Shown here piece by piece: positions 1-11,082 of a stretch of 64,000 nt of DNA; positions within the stretch are counted from its first letter, which is position 1, and each line of letters begins with the position of its first letter. The position numbers were made by a program, and so were the translations under genes. The stretch spans positions 31,150,689 through 31,214,688 of the forward strand of contig NC_052511.1 in NCBI RefSeq assembly GCF_014356525.2. The letters run 5' to 3'. The notes below the pieces were generated by a model. It was not told where the DNA came from, ran no database searches, and was given only the letters and a program-made list of their open reading frames with translations. Origin of the DNA: Nilaparvata lugens (taxonomy: Eukaryota; Arthropoda; Insecta; Hemiptera; Delphacidae).

Positions 1-1204
1 CTTTTCGTCAAAACATTATTTTTTGTCTTTCTTATTAATCCTCTAGATCTTTGATGCTACTCTCCTATTTCAACTTCCAGTTTCTTAATCTCCATCTCCA
101 TCCAAACTTTATTATCCTTCATCCCTTTTTCGAATATGTGTGAACATGACGGAAAATACCTTGAGTAGAATGGAAAAGTTAATATTTTTTCATTTTCCGC
201 TTCACATTAATGAAAGTTTTCTTTGGAATCTCACTGTTGTTATTGAAATGCAATACTTGCCATTCATGCTCTCATACTTATAACATCACCTCAGAAATTT
301 CTCATTTCCATCCATTATGGTGGATTCATCTTATTTACCATACTCCCATACTTATATATCATATCATATTTACATATTTATCCACTCAATTCAACCCATA
401 TTTTATATGTCATCAACATTTTTTGTGTAATAAGTAATCAACTTGATTTTAGTCTCAGAATGATTCTCATACACTTATCACTGTTCAATGATCATGTTTG
501 TAAATGGTAATTACATATTATCTCTTACACGTTTTCGTCTATTATCTAGTTATATCCCTGGATATTATCATGAGAGTAAATTTCATTCATATGCACCAAT
601 AACGATTCATGAAAATAGTCTGCAATTCTGGGGTTGAAAAAATGTACAGTATCGTATTATAATGTTCACAAACATGTCTAGTAATGATTACAATACAAAA
701 TCCGTATCACCCTACAATAGTCCCTCATCTCTGAACTTCCGTCATCTTTAAAGTATTCAACAGTGATAAGGGTAGTAGGGAACCGTTGAAAGACAGTTGA
801 AATCAAGTTGATCACTTCTAGCACAACGCATCACTGAGACGTAATAGGTGGACACTCCTCAGATGAACCTCACATCTACTCTTTCCCAAAAGCTCTCACT
901 TTTACACATTTTCTTCGTCTTCCAAGGTTCAAGGTGAACCCCCCTCTTAGCCACTGATTATCACTCTTCCACTCTTCTCCCTCCAATACTCTCTCACTCA
1001 TACACGTTATCTCCGTTATTCACCATAGAGACTGTTTCTCTCTTACCCTCCCACCCGCACTTCAACTTCACCAGTGCAACTCTCCTTTCTAAACTCTCAC
1101 TCAAACACGTTATCTCCGTTCTTCACCATTCTCAAGGAGACTGTCTGTCTCTAATCCTCAAACTCCAACTTCACCTATGCGATTTTCTTCCTCCAACCTT
1201 AGGA

Positions 1205-1450
1205 ACTAACCTCTCTCCTGTGAGACTTTCCCAAGTGTCCATTGCAAACGCGTCGTCTACTGGCTATTTACCCGTCAATGACGGCCATTAAATGCCTCGG
1301 CAACGGTCACTCCCCTTAATGGCCGCTCTCTTTGCAGTAAAACCGGCAATTTGGACCGGTTGTTTATTTGTCGTACGACGCCTGTGAATCTTGGCCGCTG
1401 ATAACTTGTTCAGTTGCCGTAATCTGTGCGATCCCCCCACCCCTCAACCT
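1205..1450. other. Candidate conserved non-coding element
   Basis: Balanced-composition DNA (aacgcgtcgtctactggcta, tcaatgacggccattaaatg, taaaaccggcaatttggacc, ttggccgctgataacttgtt) with no transposon features. It contains accggtt (1355-1361) in a context resembling Grainyhead/CP2 sites. Candidate enhancer only. Confidence 0.35.
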
Positions 1451-1897
1451 ACATTAAAGGTCGCACATGTTCTAATGAAGTGCAAATCGACGTTTTAGTT
1501 TCGACGAATGATGCCTCGGTCGTTCCGAATGATTTCATGAGTTTTCTTGAGGTCGAGTTTATTGTTTATCCGTTCCAAAAGATCGCATTTATGATATATT
1601 ATTAATCGCTAGTGTTTTGCAATCTACTCATGACACTAGGCCATCATTTTCACATGATGATTTATATCTCAAATACAGAATTTATGAATGTATTCCGTTA
1701 CGATGTTCCATCACTCTTTGGCATGAAGAGACCAACTGTTGAACATTTTCCCTCATTCTATCGTTATGAGATTTCCTATAGATTTGAGTCTAAATTCTTT
1801 GTTCAATTACATGGCTAATTGAGATGAGTATTTTCATGATACTTTCAAAAGAAACAAAGAAATTTGAAATAATTATACCTGCTACTGGGTGATTGAT

Positions 1898-1985
1898 ATT
1901 GATTCATTTGAAATTGTACTAACTGTGAAGTATATTCAATTGTGTATTTATTCCATACAATAAATTCATTTAAATTTGAATACTT
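1898..1985 (+). repeat. Dispersed LINE 3'-end-like repeat, copy 1
   Basis: Reads atattcaattgtgtatttat then tccatacaataaattcattt then aaatttgaat. It matches the copy at 55148-55210 in order and spacing. The aataaa plus tttgaa/tttaaa tail suggests a retrotransposon 3' end. Confidence 0.5.
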
Positions 1986-2080
1986 CCGGTGCTCCTTTCC
2001 ACAATTTGGTGATTTGGAGCCCACTTTCAAAATATAAGATTACATGAAACGAACGTACAATTCAAGCTTCTCATTTTTAC

Positions 2081-2264
2081 TTTCCTTGCCCTATTACCAT
2101 AGGTAAGGAAAGTATTGCTTTTCAAAAAAATTTAAGGTACCCTAATTTCATGTTTTCTTTACGTTTCATTATTTTCCTTGCCCTATTACCATAGGTAAGG
2201 AAAGTATTGCTTTCCAAAAGAATTCAAGGTACCCTAATTCCATGTTTTCTATACGTTTCAAGGT
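2081..2264. repeat. 92-bp tandem duplication of a transposon end
   Basis: Two adjacent units, 2081-2172 and 2173-2264, each begin tttccttgccctattaccat, followed by the ggtaaggaaagtattgct palindrome, aaggtaccctaatt and a gttttct...acgtttca segment. They differ at only a few positions. Confidence 0.8.
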
Positions 2265-2301
2265 CCCCTGAGTCCAAAAACATGATTTATGGATGTTGGT
2301 C

Positions 2302-2326
2302 TGTGTGTGTGTGTGTGTGTGTGTGT
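2302..2326. repeat. (GT)n microsatellite
   Basis: An uninterrupted TG dinucleotide run of about 25 bp. It lies inside the family A copy, where other copies have a CA/TG-rich segment at the equivalent place. Confidence 0.95.
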
Positions 2327-2439
2327 ACACGATAACTCCATTCCTAATTAACCGATTGACTTGAAATTTTAAACTTAAGGTCCTTATACCATGAGTATCC
2401 GATATAAAATTCAATTCAAAATGGTGGATAATGACTAAA

Positions 2440-2880
2440 GAACCATGTTTTTCACGGTTTTCACGAAAACGGCTCTAACGATTTTCTTCAAATTTATACC
2501 CTAGATAGCCATTCATAAGCCCTATCGACTGACATGAGTTACATTTCTGGGAAAATTGCAGGAGCTCCGTAATATTCTTGATAAAAATGGCGAATATTCA
2601 CTAAAAAACTATGTTTCTCACGGTTTTCTTGAAAACGGCTCTAATGATTTTCTTCAAATTTATACCATGGATAGCTTATTCATAAGCCCTATCGACTGAC
2701 ATGAGTCTCATTTCTGGGAAAATTGCAGGATTCCGTAATATTCTTGAGAAAAATGGCGGATAATCACTAAAAAACCATGTTTTTCACGATTTTCTCAAAA
2801 ATGAATGACCGTTTTTTTTTTCAAATTCATACCCTGTATAGTTATATATCAGCTCAATCAACTAGCATGAGTCTTCTCCC
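2440..2880. repeat. 166-bp-period tandem repeat inside family A copy
   Basis: The phrase aaaacggctcta recurs with exactly 166 bp spacing (cggct at 2470 and 2636), and the cacggttttc / cacgattttc phrase recurs at 2619 and 2785. Units also share cataagccctatcgactgac, catttctgggaaaattgcag and aaaatggcg. About 2.5 units are present; the last is degenerate. Confidence 0.8.
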
Positions 2881-3257
2881 TGAGAAACTAACAGGGGGTC
2901 CACCCCATCCTTGAGAAATTTTCTTTGTAACCTCCTTCTCGTGCTTGAAGTTGGTGAGTAGAGCAGTTTATTCAAAAGAACACACGTCGATATTTTATTT
3001 GTAGAACAGCTGTTTTGACAACTTTTAAAATATCCTCAAATTTTATAATTCAAACAAAGGAAAATGTAGGTACTCTGAAAACACTAACAATAGTATAATC
3101 ATAGTTTTAATAAAATTATTTAGCCGCCAATCGGCATAATGTTATTTCCCTAGATTATCCTCGTTTAAGAATGAGGCTTATAGATCAATGAGCAAGGAAA
3201 GTTGTGTGAATGTACCACACCAGATTTTTATGATTAGGAAACTGCTGATAGTCTATT

Positions 3258-3740
3258 CCAAAGCTCTCCAACTTACGGCCCGCGGGCCATATCCGGCCCG
3301 CGGATAGATTTTGTCCGGCCCGCCGAGAGTTATTGCAACAGATTTTCTTAAATAATATATTTTTACACATTTTTGAAAACAACTGTGAGTTCAGTACTCT
3401 TCTCTTACTAGCCACTCCATTATGATAAGTGTAAAATTAGCTGTAAACAAGCAGCTATCAACCATTTCGAGATATTAGCAAAAGGTCTGCACGGACTGTA
3501 CATGTCCCTGTTTGAACACTACAAACAAGGTAACCTACTTCCATTTTACAGTTCTCTCACAGAAAAAGACTTTAGAAATATAAAAATCATGCTCGAGCTA
3601 TGTTTTCTCTTTTTGGACCTACAAGTGTGAGCAGACATTTTCAAAAATGAAGTTTGTTAAATCCAAATACTTCCTTGTCAGATGAACATTTGAAATCAAT
3701 TGATCGGAACCACAAAGATAGATCCTAAATGGGCGACCAT
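3258..3740 (+). pseudogene. Decayed hAT-type DNA transposon with transposase C-terminal remnant
   Basis: The left part contains ctctccaacttacggcccgc followed by gggccatatccggcccgc, a GC-rich palindromic motif that I recall from ends of some hAT transposons. From 3626 the + strand reads CEQTFSKMKFVKSKY. After a frameshift near 3672 it continues with SLSDEHLKSI. These are the kind of blocks seen in the hATC dimerisation domain of GTF2IRD2/ZBED-like hAT transposases. The frame is broken by shifts and stops, and most of the transposase and the second terminal inverted repeat are missing. Confidence 0.65.
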
Positions 3741-4060
3741 TTCAAGTGGAAAACAATTTCTCACTAAAAATGAGTATTTTATAGATAGAGTATTATATAA
3801 TGAATATATATAGACAAAAACATTGTCTAGACTTAATTCATAGTTGGATAAAGCTATAGAAGGATGGTGAGGAGGAAGAAATCATGTGGTTGAGAGCAAG
3901 AAAGAAAACATTTTCTTATAAATGAAGGAAGGAATCTTAATGAAGGAAGTGAGTGATGAAGAGCCAGCACATGGAGCCACATGATATCTGGCCACGTCAA
4001 TACACAGCATCAGCTGAAGGCGAAGTTTGTCTCTGCATGGCTGGAGGGGGAGAGGGAATC

Positions 4061-4088
4061 CATCGTCATCATCATCATCATCGTCGTC
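4061..4088. repeat. (ATC)n microsatellite
   Basis: An imperfect ATC/GTC trinucleotide run. It would read as a histidine run on the + strand, but the surrounding frame has no support as a gene. Confidence 0.85.
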
Positions 4089-4324
4089 ACAATAATGTTC
4101 ATCAGCTAGGGCGGCTCGAAAATTGGTTCACCAAGCCAAAAGCACAGAGCTCTCGCCAAGTTTGTCTACAGTGCAGCCAGCAGCTGATGAAGTAAAATCA
4201 AGAATTGTTCCACAAGAATTTCACTCTTTCCAAACCTGCTCCCCCCCTCCACTTACCAGCCCCGGGCGGCGAATTGCCTTATGTAAATTACCGCCGAGGG
4301 TAGTTTAGCATCAGCCCGACTCAC

Positions 4325-5475
4325 CTCACCTCACCTCACACACAGACACGCTTTGCATCTTTCGTTTTTCTACTCATCTTACTCTTTTTCATCTTGCTCT
4401 TCTCTCCCCACTCTTATAAACAACTCTTCTCTAATATTGAATTCTTCTCTCTCTCTTATATTTCTCCATCCCCTTTCTTCATTCATCTTCTTTGTTATTC
4501 TCTCTCTTCTCTCCTCATTCATCCAGTCTACATTCCTAATCCTCTTATGCTCGCTCAGGTTTTGTTCATGTTTTTAAAATTTTCCCGTTCTCATTTAATT
4601 CCCCTCTTCTACTTTATCTTATCCATGTTTTTCATTTTCCTTATCTTCATCCACATCTTTCTTTAAAATCACCTTTTTATCATTTTATCATTGTGTAGCT
4701 CTTTGCTCTATCGACTTTCATTTTATCCTAACATCACCTCTAGAATACTCTCATACTATATTACTCACTTACATAGTATCATTCACTAGATTGGTCTCTA
4801 TCTCCCGTGTTAACTCGTCTCAACTCATCTTGGTTCCAACTCGTTTCCCATCCGTATTTACTATTTACTTCTCATTATTATTATTTCCCACTTTTTCATC
4901 CAATGTACTTGCTCCATGGATGTATATACATCCTCTTCTCATCAACTTCCATTTTTTCCTTTTCTGTGGAAAAGTGACATATTTTATTCTTCTTCTTACT
5001 TTACTCCAAATCTTTTCCGCCCTCCCTAATTCGTCCTATCATTTCTGTTTCTCCCTTATAAATCCTAACAATTTTTTCTCTATTGCTGTTTTTATTCTCC
5101 TAGTTTTCTTCATCTATCACTAGCTTTCCTTGGTACTTGTTTATTTTCCTCAGTTTCTTCCTATTATTTCACCTATAATACTTTTAATGTTTCTCCTGCA
5201 TTCCGTCTCCTACTTTGCAACTTCAATCCCTCAAATATCACACCACTGTCCCCTCCATACATCTCTATCCATCTCCCCAACTTCTCACTCACTGTTCTTT
5301 TCTCAACTCGGTGGAAAAATCTCCGCGTCGAGTTATAAATTCAACTTTGATTACGGACAAGCTTCATCCTCAAATTCTTCTTCTTTGCACATATTTCTCC
5401 TCCTCTTCCTCCTCCTCCTACTCCACCACACCCTCTTCATCACCCTTCCCCACCCTCTCGCCTTACTAAGGCAGT
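4325..5475. repeat. Long pyrimidine-rich tract (about 1.1 kb)
   Basis: The + strand is strongly biased to C and T, with many tctc, ttcctc and cttctt runs over more than a kilobase. Several frames stay open because CT-rich codons avoid stops, giving Ser/Leu/Phe-rich pseudo-proteins. No repeat unit is conserved enough to call a satellite. Confidence 0.75.
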
Positions 5476-7029
5476 TCTTTTCAATTTAGACTGTCGACAG
5501 CAAACAACAAACACGGGGAAAGATTTGACTGGCGCTGCCTACTATCAGAGACGAGCGAGCGCATTTGAATAATATTTTCATCTACTGTCTGCAGGCAGCT
5601 CTGTCGCTTCATCAGTTGAGACGCTGAATATTTCACTCGATTTTCGTCCTGCGTGTGTACACTTCAATTATGATTGTCATCGGAATCTTCCGCGAAAATA
5701 GCTGACGAGAATAAAATTCCGTTCAGTATTAAGATACATCAGTGCCTCGCGGAATAGCAAGTAGGTTATTTGTAGACTAATGTAAATGGGAAGGAGGGAA
5801 TCAATGCGTACTTATTTGGTTCGTGTTCAATATTTCAACTGTTATATTATTAGGACTACAACTCACATTTCCTTTGTAGAATATTAGCTTTTCCATCTTG
5901 CATAGCACATATTAAAATTCATTCTTTTGCCATAAAATAATACAGATTGATAAAATAAATATTCTAACTTACAAAATGGCACTACCGGCAAAGAAAACTT
6001 GTGCGCCGGCAGTGAGTTCGAACAACTAGGTACAGAAAACATGTCAATAGAAAGAAAAAGAGCTTATTCAAACCACTAGAATAACTAAAATTATGGAAAC
6101 CAGGTCACATCTCAATACTTACAAACGATAAGACAAAGTAACAAAATCACAAGCAAGTGACAAACTCAAAAAGACCAATTCAAGGAAGCCATGACAATAA
6201 TATCTTTTAAAATTTATAACATAAGAATGAAACACGACATAATGGATATAGATAATTTAAAATGAACATTTATCCTAATCCAATCCAGTATAAGACTCAT
6301 TATGGATTTTGTAATTCTATTAATAATGAAAACAGTTGGGACTTTATTTATAAACAAGTAACACTGATATTCAAACTCTGATATAGATATGATTGATATG
6401 TGCATTCTTGAAGAATTAATCAATGTGTCCTTACTAAATTATATATTCTTATCAACATGAGTGGGAGCTGATTCATCAAAATGGACGAATCTGATCAACA
6501 AGTGAGGAAGAACATTTGATCTCAACTAACAAGATTTCTCATCAATATCCAACTGAATTAAGTTCCTTCAAATCTCTTTATTGATCGAGGAATATCCATT
6601 CAATTGAAGCACAATTGTTTCCCAATGAATTTCCAGTTCAGAAGCTTTGTTTTCTAGTTCTTATTATTCTAGTAGTATAATCAGTTTCTCGAATACTTTA
6701 TTCTTCAAATCTTCTAACAATCTCTTGTGTCCATGTGGTTCGATCTCTAAGATTTCATGTAAGTATTGATGAGGAATTGTATGAATCTATTGCGATTCAA
6801 TTAATGTGTATCAACTAGGTTATTTGTGCAAATAAAGGCATTTTTATTGTTATTAACATTTGCAATGGAACTGTCAACGATTATTATGTGTTGAAAGTTG
6901 ACATAAAAACGATGAAAACGACCCCATCCTTCGATATAAAACGACTAGATTGCACCTAGATGTCCTAGAATGTGTGCCGTCAAAAATGTTTGGAGCGCCA
7001 GGAATAACAATTGTGGCGCGATTCCATTG

Positions 7030-7099
7030 TTCCCTGATTCCGCACTCCCTGCCAGGCATTCCCTGACTCCGTACTCCCAGCCAGACATTCCCTGAGTGC
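7030..7099. repeat. 29-bp tandem repeat, about 2.4 copies
   Basis: Units begin with ttccctga at 7030, 7059 and 7088. The two full units share ttccctga.tccg.actccc and end with gccag.ca. It sits inside a GC-richer block at 6990-7130. Confidence 0.8.
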
Positions 7100-8121
7100 T
7101 GAAACCGGAGACCCGAAAAGGCCTCAGCCCATGAAGAAAAGCTCGTTACGCGGCATAAAAGGACTTTTATCATCTTTCTTGAGGATGTAATCATCAGGAG
7201 GTTAGGAGGAAGACTCGAACAGTGACAAGGAAACGAAGCATCGAAAGAAGGAAGGAGATTTTGATGAGATATACCGACGCCTATTGTCTGCTTTTCCTCT
7301 CCTCTCTTCCTGTTTCTCATCTTCTCTTTTTGGTTCATTCAATCCCCCTCCCCTCTATTCAGGTGATTCTCCACTCGCTCTACATCAACGCTCATTTTAG
7401 TCGTATTTAAACTGCATGCTTCTAGTATCAAGAGTTTGTACGGAACGTTTTTGTCACCTTAAAATGTTTGTCTTTTCCACTTCATTTATCACTAGATTGT
7501 TCTCACTGAGGAATTATATCTTCTCATGTGATATTATTTGATATATCGTGTTTATGTAGTAGTGCTTACAGTAACAAGCTATAGTTTTCCGACGAGATTA
7601 TTGTCTTGCAAACGTCTTTAAAATTTAGAATTGGGTTAAATATATCCGGGAAAGAACTCATTGATTGGAAAAAGTTTGATGGATTTATATAAAAATTTCC
7701 TATTGTTTTATGACTTTACAATGGATGAATGGATTGTAGTACCTCCTTTAGAAAAATGAAATTACTTTGATGTATCAATTACGCCTCCCAATTCTTTCTC
7801 GTTTCACTCATTTTCGGAGAACAAAATCAAACTCTTCAACTGGATTGTGTTTTTAATCAGCTTTAACTCAATAACATCTAAATTTCTGAGCTCTTGTTAT
7901 CGAAATAACTCGATTAGAACAATCCGTTCTCTGAAGAATGTTCTTGTTTGTAAAGTCTGAGAAAAACACTGACATTCACGCTCCACATGCAACAGTGTAG
8001 CACTTGCACTACATTTCAATTTCATTACATTGAAAGCTTACTACACCGTTTATTCTGCCTCACTTCCTCAGAATGCTGGAGACCTTATGTCGCCGCTCCA
8101 TTCTAACCCGAATTCTACTCA

Positions 8122-8210
8122 TTCTTCTTCTTCTTCTTCTTCTTCTTCTTCTTCTTCCTCTCCTTCTTCTGCGTCTTCTTCTTGTTCTCCTTCTTCCTCT
8201 TCTCTTTTTT
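8122..8210. repeat. (TTC)n microsatellite and degenerate flank
   Basis: A pure TTC run of about 37 bp is followed by imperfect CTT/TCT repeats. It gives poly-Ser or poly-Leu open frames on the + strand that are not genes. Confidence 0.92.
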
Positions 8211-8867
8211 CTTTTCCACCTCCTTTCTCCTCATTCAAATCTTTTTCGTCTTCACTATGGCTTTTCCATTCTCAAATTTTTCTCCCCCTCCTCTTTTCAC
8301 TCCTAATATGCCGTCAATGTTCTCAATGCATTCATCGTATAAATCTCGGCTTAATCCTTTTATATTCCAAACTTACATTATCCTGACATATACCTTCCCT
8401 ATTCTTATTCGCTTTTATTGGTATCTAGAGTTATGATCCACTTTCCCTCCCATCCACCAAACGGCTTTCTCAACGTTATCTACGGCCGACGTTTATACGG
8501 CTAATCTTCGACCCGGCAGAATTTTACAACTTTGGCGTCCGGGATAAATTCAATCAGAATATTTGAATGTAGGGTTTCCGCAGACTCCTCATAATATGTG
8601 AGAAAAACAGATCTGGCAACTGAGATAAAATATTCTGATTGGTTCCTCTAGCCTTGATAAATAACGAGGTTCTTCTCAGGGATTTTTATGCAAGAACGAA
8701 GCAATAGTTAACTGTATGCTATTGAAAAATGATCATAAAATTTAAGTTGTTTTTTCCTGTTACCTGATAGACTCCACCTTAACATAACTTTATTTTCGTA
8801 GTACTTCTTATACTTTCAGCTAGATTTTTAGTGCCAGAGTCGGATGAAAATTGATCAAAACTATGAA

Positions 8868-9505
8868 GGTGCTACAGACTTAGGCTCTGCTCCGCAAACA
8901 AACGCTACACGAGCAGATCGCAAGATGATCGCAGGTCGAGAAAGAGCAAAACGCGAACAGAGCGCGAGCTTGGCAATAAGTTCCTAGGCACAACTAACCA
9001 ATATGTTACGCTTGCAATAGTTACGCATGCACGGTTACGATCACTGTGTTAGCATGTAACATTATCAAAATTGATAATTAATTATTAAAATATCAAAATT
9101 AAAAAATATAAGATTATAAAAACATTTTTAATAATAGGTATCAGCATATTAGAATTTAGAAGATAGAAGCCGAAATCCAAACAACCAAGCCTTTCATCTT
9201 TCAAAGCATTGACAGACATAACCTTTTTTCTGATAAAAAATCAACATGAATGCAATAAACGTACTATTTATTATCAATTTATCATATAAACATAATTTTT
9301 TATAAGGCTACCCAGCAATCTTGGTCGGAATATTTTATTTAGTTTTGACACCCGATCATCTGGGTTGAACATTCCACATTTGTGAGGTAAGTTTATTGTT
9401 GAAGCATTTCAACAATAAGACAAGCTCGCGATCATCTTGCGAACATATTGCGGACCTCTCGCTTAATATCTATAGTAACGTTCATGATCGGAGCGTGTTG
9501 GGAGT
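8868..9505. repeat. Possible MITE-like element with inverted subterminal motif
   Basis: The 15-bp motif tcgcaagatgatcgc near 8918 recurs inverted near 9427 (gcgatcatcttgcga). The outer flanks are both relatively GC-rich (gctctgctccgcaaacaaac on the left, gatcggagcgtgttgggag on the right) while the interior is very AT-rich. This suggests a non-autonomous element with inverted ends. I could not define the exact termini or a target duplication. Confidence 0.4.
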
Positions 9506-10940
9506 GTATCTGTACGTACCTTTATACTTTTTTCTCAGAGACTAATTCAAGAAGAATCACCCTCATCTAGTTCTTGTTGGCGATATTTCATTATTCAAGC
9601 CCAGTAATCTCTAGGAATACTACTAGGAAAAATTTTGTTTGATTAACAAAACCATACATCCAAACTTAACAAGGAATATGGATAGTGTTTGTACCCAACG
9701 AACAGGTCTTTTCTGTTATTTTTTTCTAGAATACAGATGCAATAGTGTTAAGGCCTACTCTGATATTTTGCTTATAATGAATGAGGTGAATCCTACAAAA
9801 GAATCCTACAAATTCTGCAGACATACACTTGAGGTGATTTGGTTTGGCGTACTTTGAGGGTTGTTATTTGAAGGGAACCTTTTCATATATTGCCTATGAA
9901 CGAGGGTCTTGTACTTGCTTATCCTCCAATTACTCAAACTCGATCTTCCCGTCACTCACAGAACTAATCTCAATAAGTCATCGTTTGACACTTATTCTGG
10001 CAACTATTCGACCACTGGATGAAAAGTGACTGACATATCGCACTCACGCACTCTTACGATTGCGCGTCCGCGGAGCCATTCATGTGCAAACACGATAAAT
10101 CCCTCACTGTAAAGTACTTTCTGTATATTTACAAATGTTGCCAACTGTCGTCGTCGCTCTACTGAGCAAAGAAATGAGTGGAAAACTCAGAAAACAGTTG
10201 GCAGCATTTTTCTCTTTGACTGATATAAGCTATGGTTGGAGGGGGTGAGGGAAGCAAGGCTATCCGGCAGGGCGAGAGCAGATAAAGTAGGGTGTTTACC
10301 AGTTTGCCAGTTTCGTATTTTGCTGCATGTTTGTAGACGTGCCTTGCAGTCTTGTCGAGGGATCTTGCCTGTGCAAAGCTGGCTGCTTGCTTCAGGGGCT
10401 CCGAGCTACACACAGTACATGCTTCCATCCAATGAGCGAAAACACCCACAAGCTCAGTGCAGCACAGGCTTCAGCTCTTAAGGCTACACCGACCAAAGCT
10501 GATGCTTGAACAGATTTTGTAAAACTTGACGCGCTTCTGATAACATTGTAGCCTGGATTGAGGTTTTGTTGTAATTTGACAGACGTTTTCGTGTGTGGAG
10601 GAATGGAGCTTTCCAGCTCCAGTGAGGACAACTCCCAGTTCTAGATGAGAAAATGACGAATCTTGGAGGAGGCATAAAATTAATCCACTTGATCTTCTCG
10701 AATATCATTTTCAATGTATTGATCAGCATTTTCTTTCTTTCTCGTGTGAATTCTCTGTTCTTGGAAATGTTGAGCTGTATCAATTCCTCCGTTTGTAACG
10801 GAATTCCAGAAAGAATTGCAGTAAATGTACGAAATTAAATAAAGAGCTCACAGTATCGAATTCACAAGAACAAAAAAAATAAACGTATTCATATCACATT
10901 ATGTTTAATTATAATTTTCATTGTTTAGCATGTTCATAAT

Positions 10941-11082
10941 TCTATCATTCCTATTTCCAATTACAGTGAACCATCGATTGATTAATTGATTAATCAATCA
11001 ATGGTTCACTATAATTACATTTACAAATTGATTAAATGAATCAATGGTTCTATATAGTTGGAAATATAAATAGAATCATAGA
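10941..11082. repeat. Palindromic element (nested inverted repeat)
   Basis: The centre, 10965-11010, is a near-perfect palindrome: agtgaaccatcgattgatta on the left and taatcaatcaatggttcact on the right. It is enclosed by an outer inverted pair: tctatcattcctatttccaa at 10941-10960, and ttggaaatataaatagaatc with cataga at 11058-11082. The nested arms suggest a small foldback/MITE-type element. Confidence 0.65.

Larger units (their letters stand above)
2077..3229 (-). mobile_element. Family A element copy with internal duplications, minus orientation
   Basis: Left end: tactttccttgccctattac followed by cataggtaaggaaagtattg. Right end: gcaaggaaagttgtgtgaat followed by gtaccacaccagattttta. Both correspond to reverse-complemented ends of the copy at 35.92-36.74 kb. 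The copy is longer than the others because of a 92-bp duplication of the left terminus and a 166-bp tandem expansion of the interior. It also carries a (GT)n run. No coding capacity is seen. Confidence 0.72.
3741..7029. other. Intronic stretch without recognised genes
   Basis: It holds AT-rich DNA, a moderately GC-rich block at 3955-4330 with a short (ATC)n run at 4061-4088, the long CT-rich tract at 4325-5475, and AT-rich sequence to 6870. Near 6800-6855, tatttgtgcaaataaaggca followed by tttttattgttatt resembles a LINE 3' end. Open frames in the CT-rich tract are low complexity and not credible genes. Confidence 0.6.

Noticed and set aside
4353..5489. Several overlapping + strand frames of 74-119 residues
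   Set aside because: All lie in the 1.1-kb CT-rich tract, where stop codons are rare in every frame. The products are hydrophobic/Ser-rich low-complexity strings.
6874..7338. 154-residue minus-strand frame
   Set aside because: It spans a 29-bp tandem repeat and chance-open DNA. No domain is recognisable and it overlaps another frame on the opposite strand.
10159..10838. Five overlapping short frames on both strands
   Set aside because: Mutually overlapping in different frames with no shared homology signal. More likely a GC-richer non-coding block than a gene.
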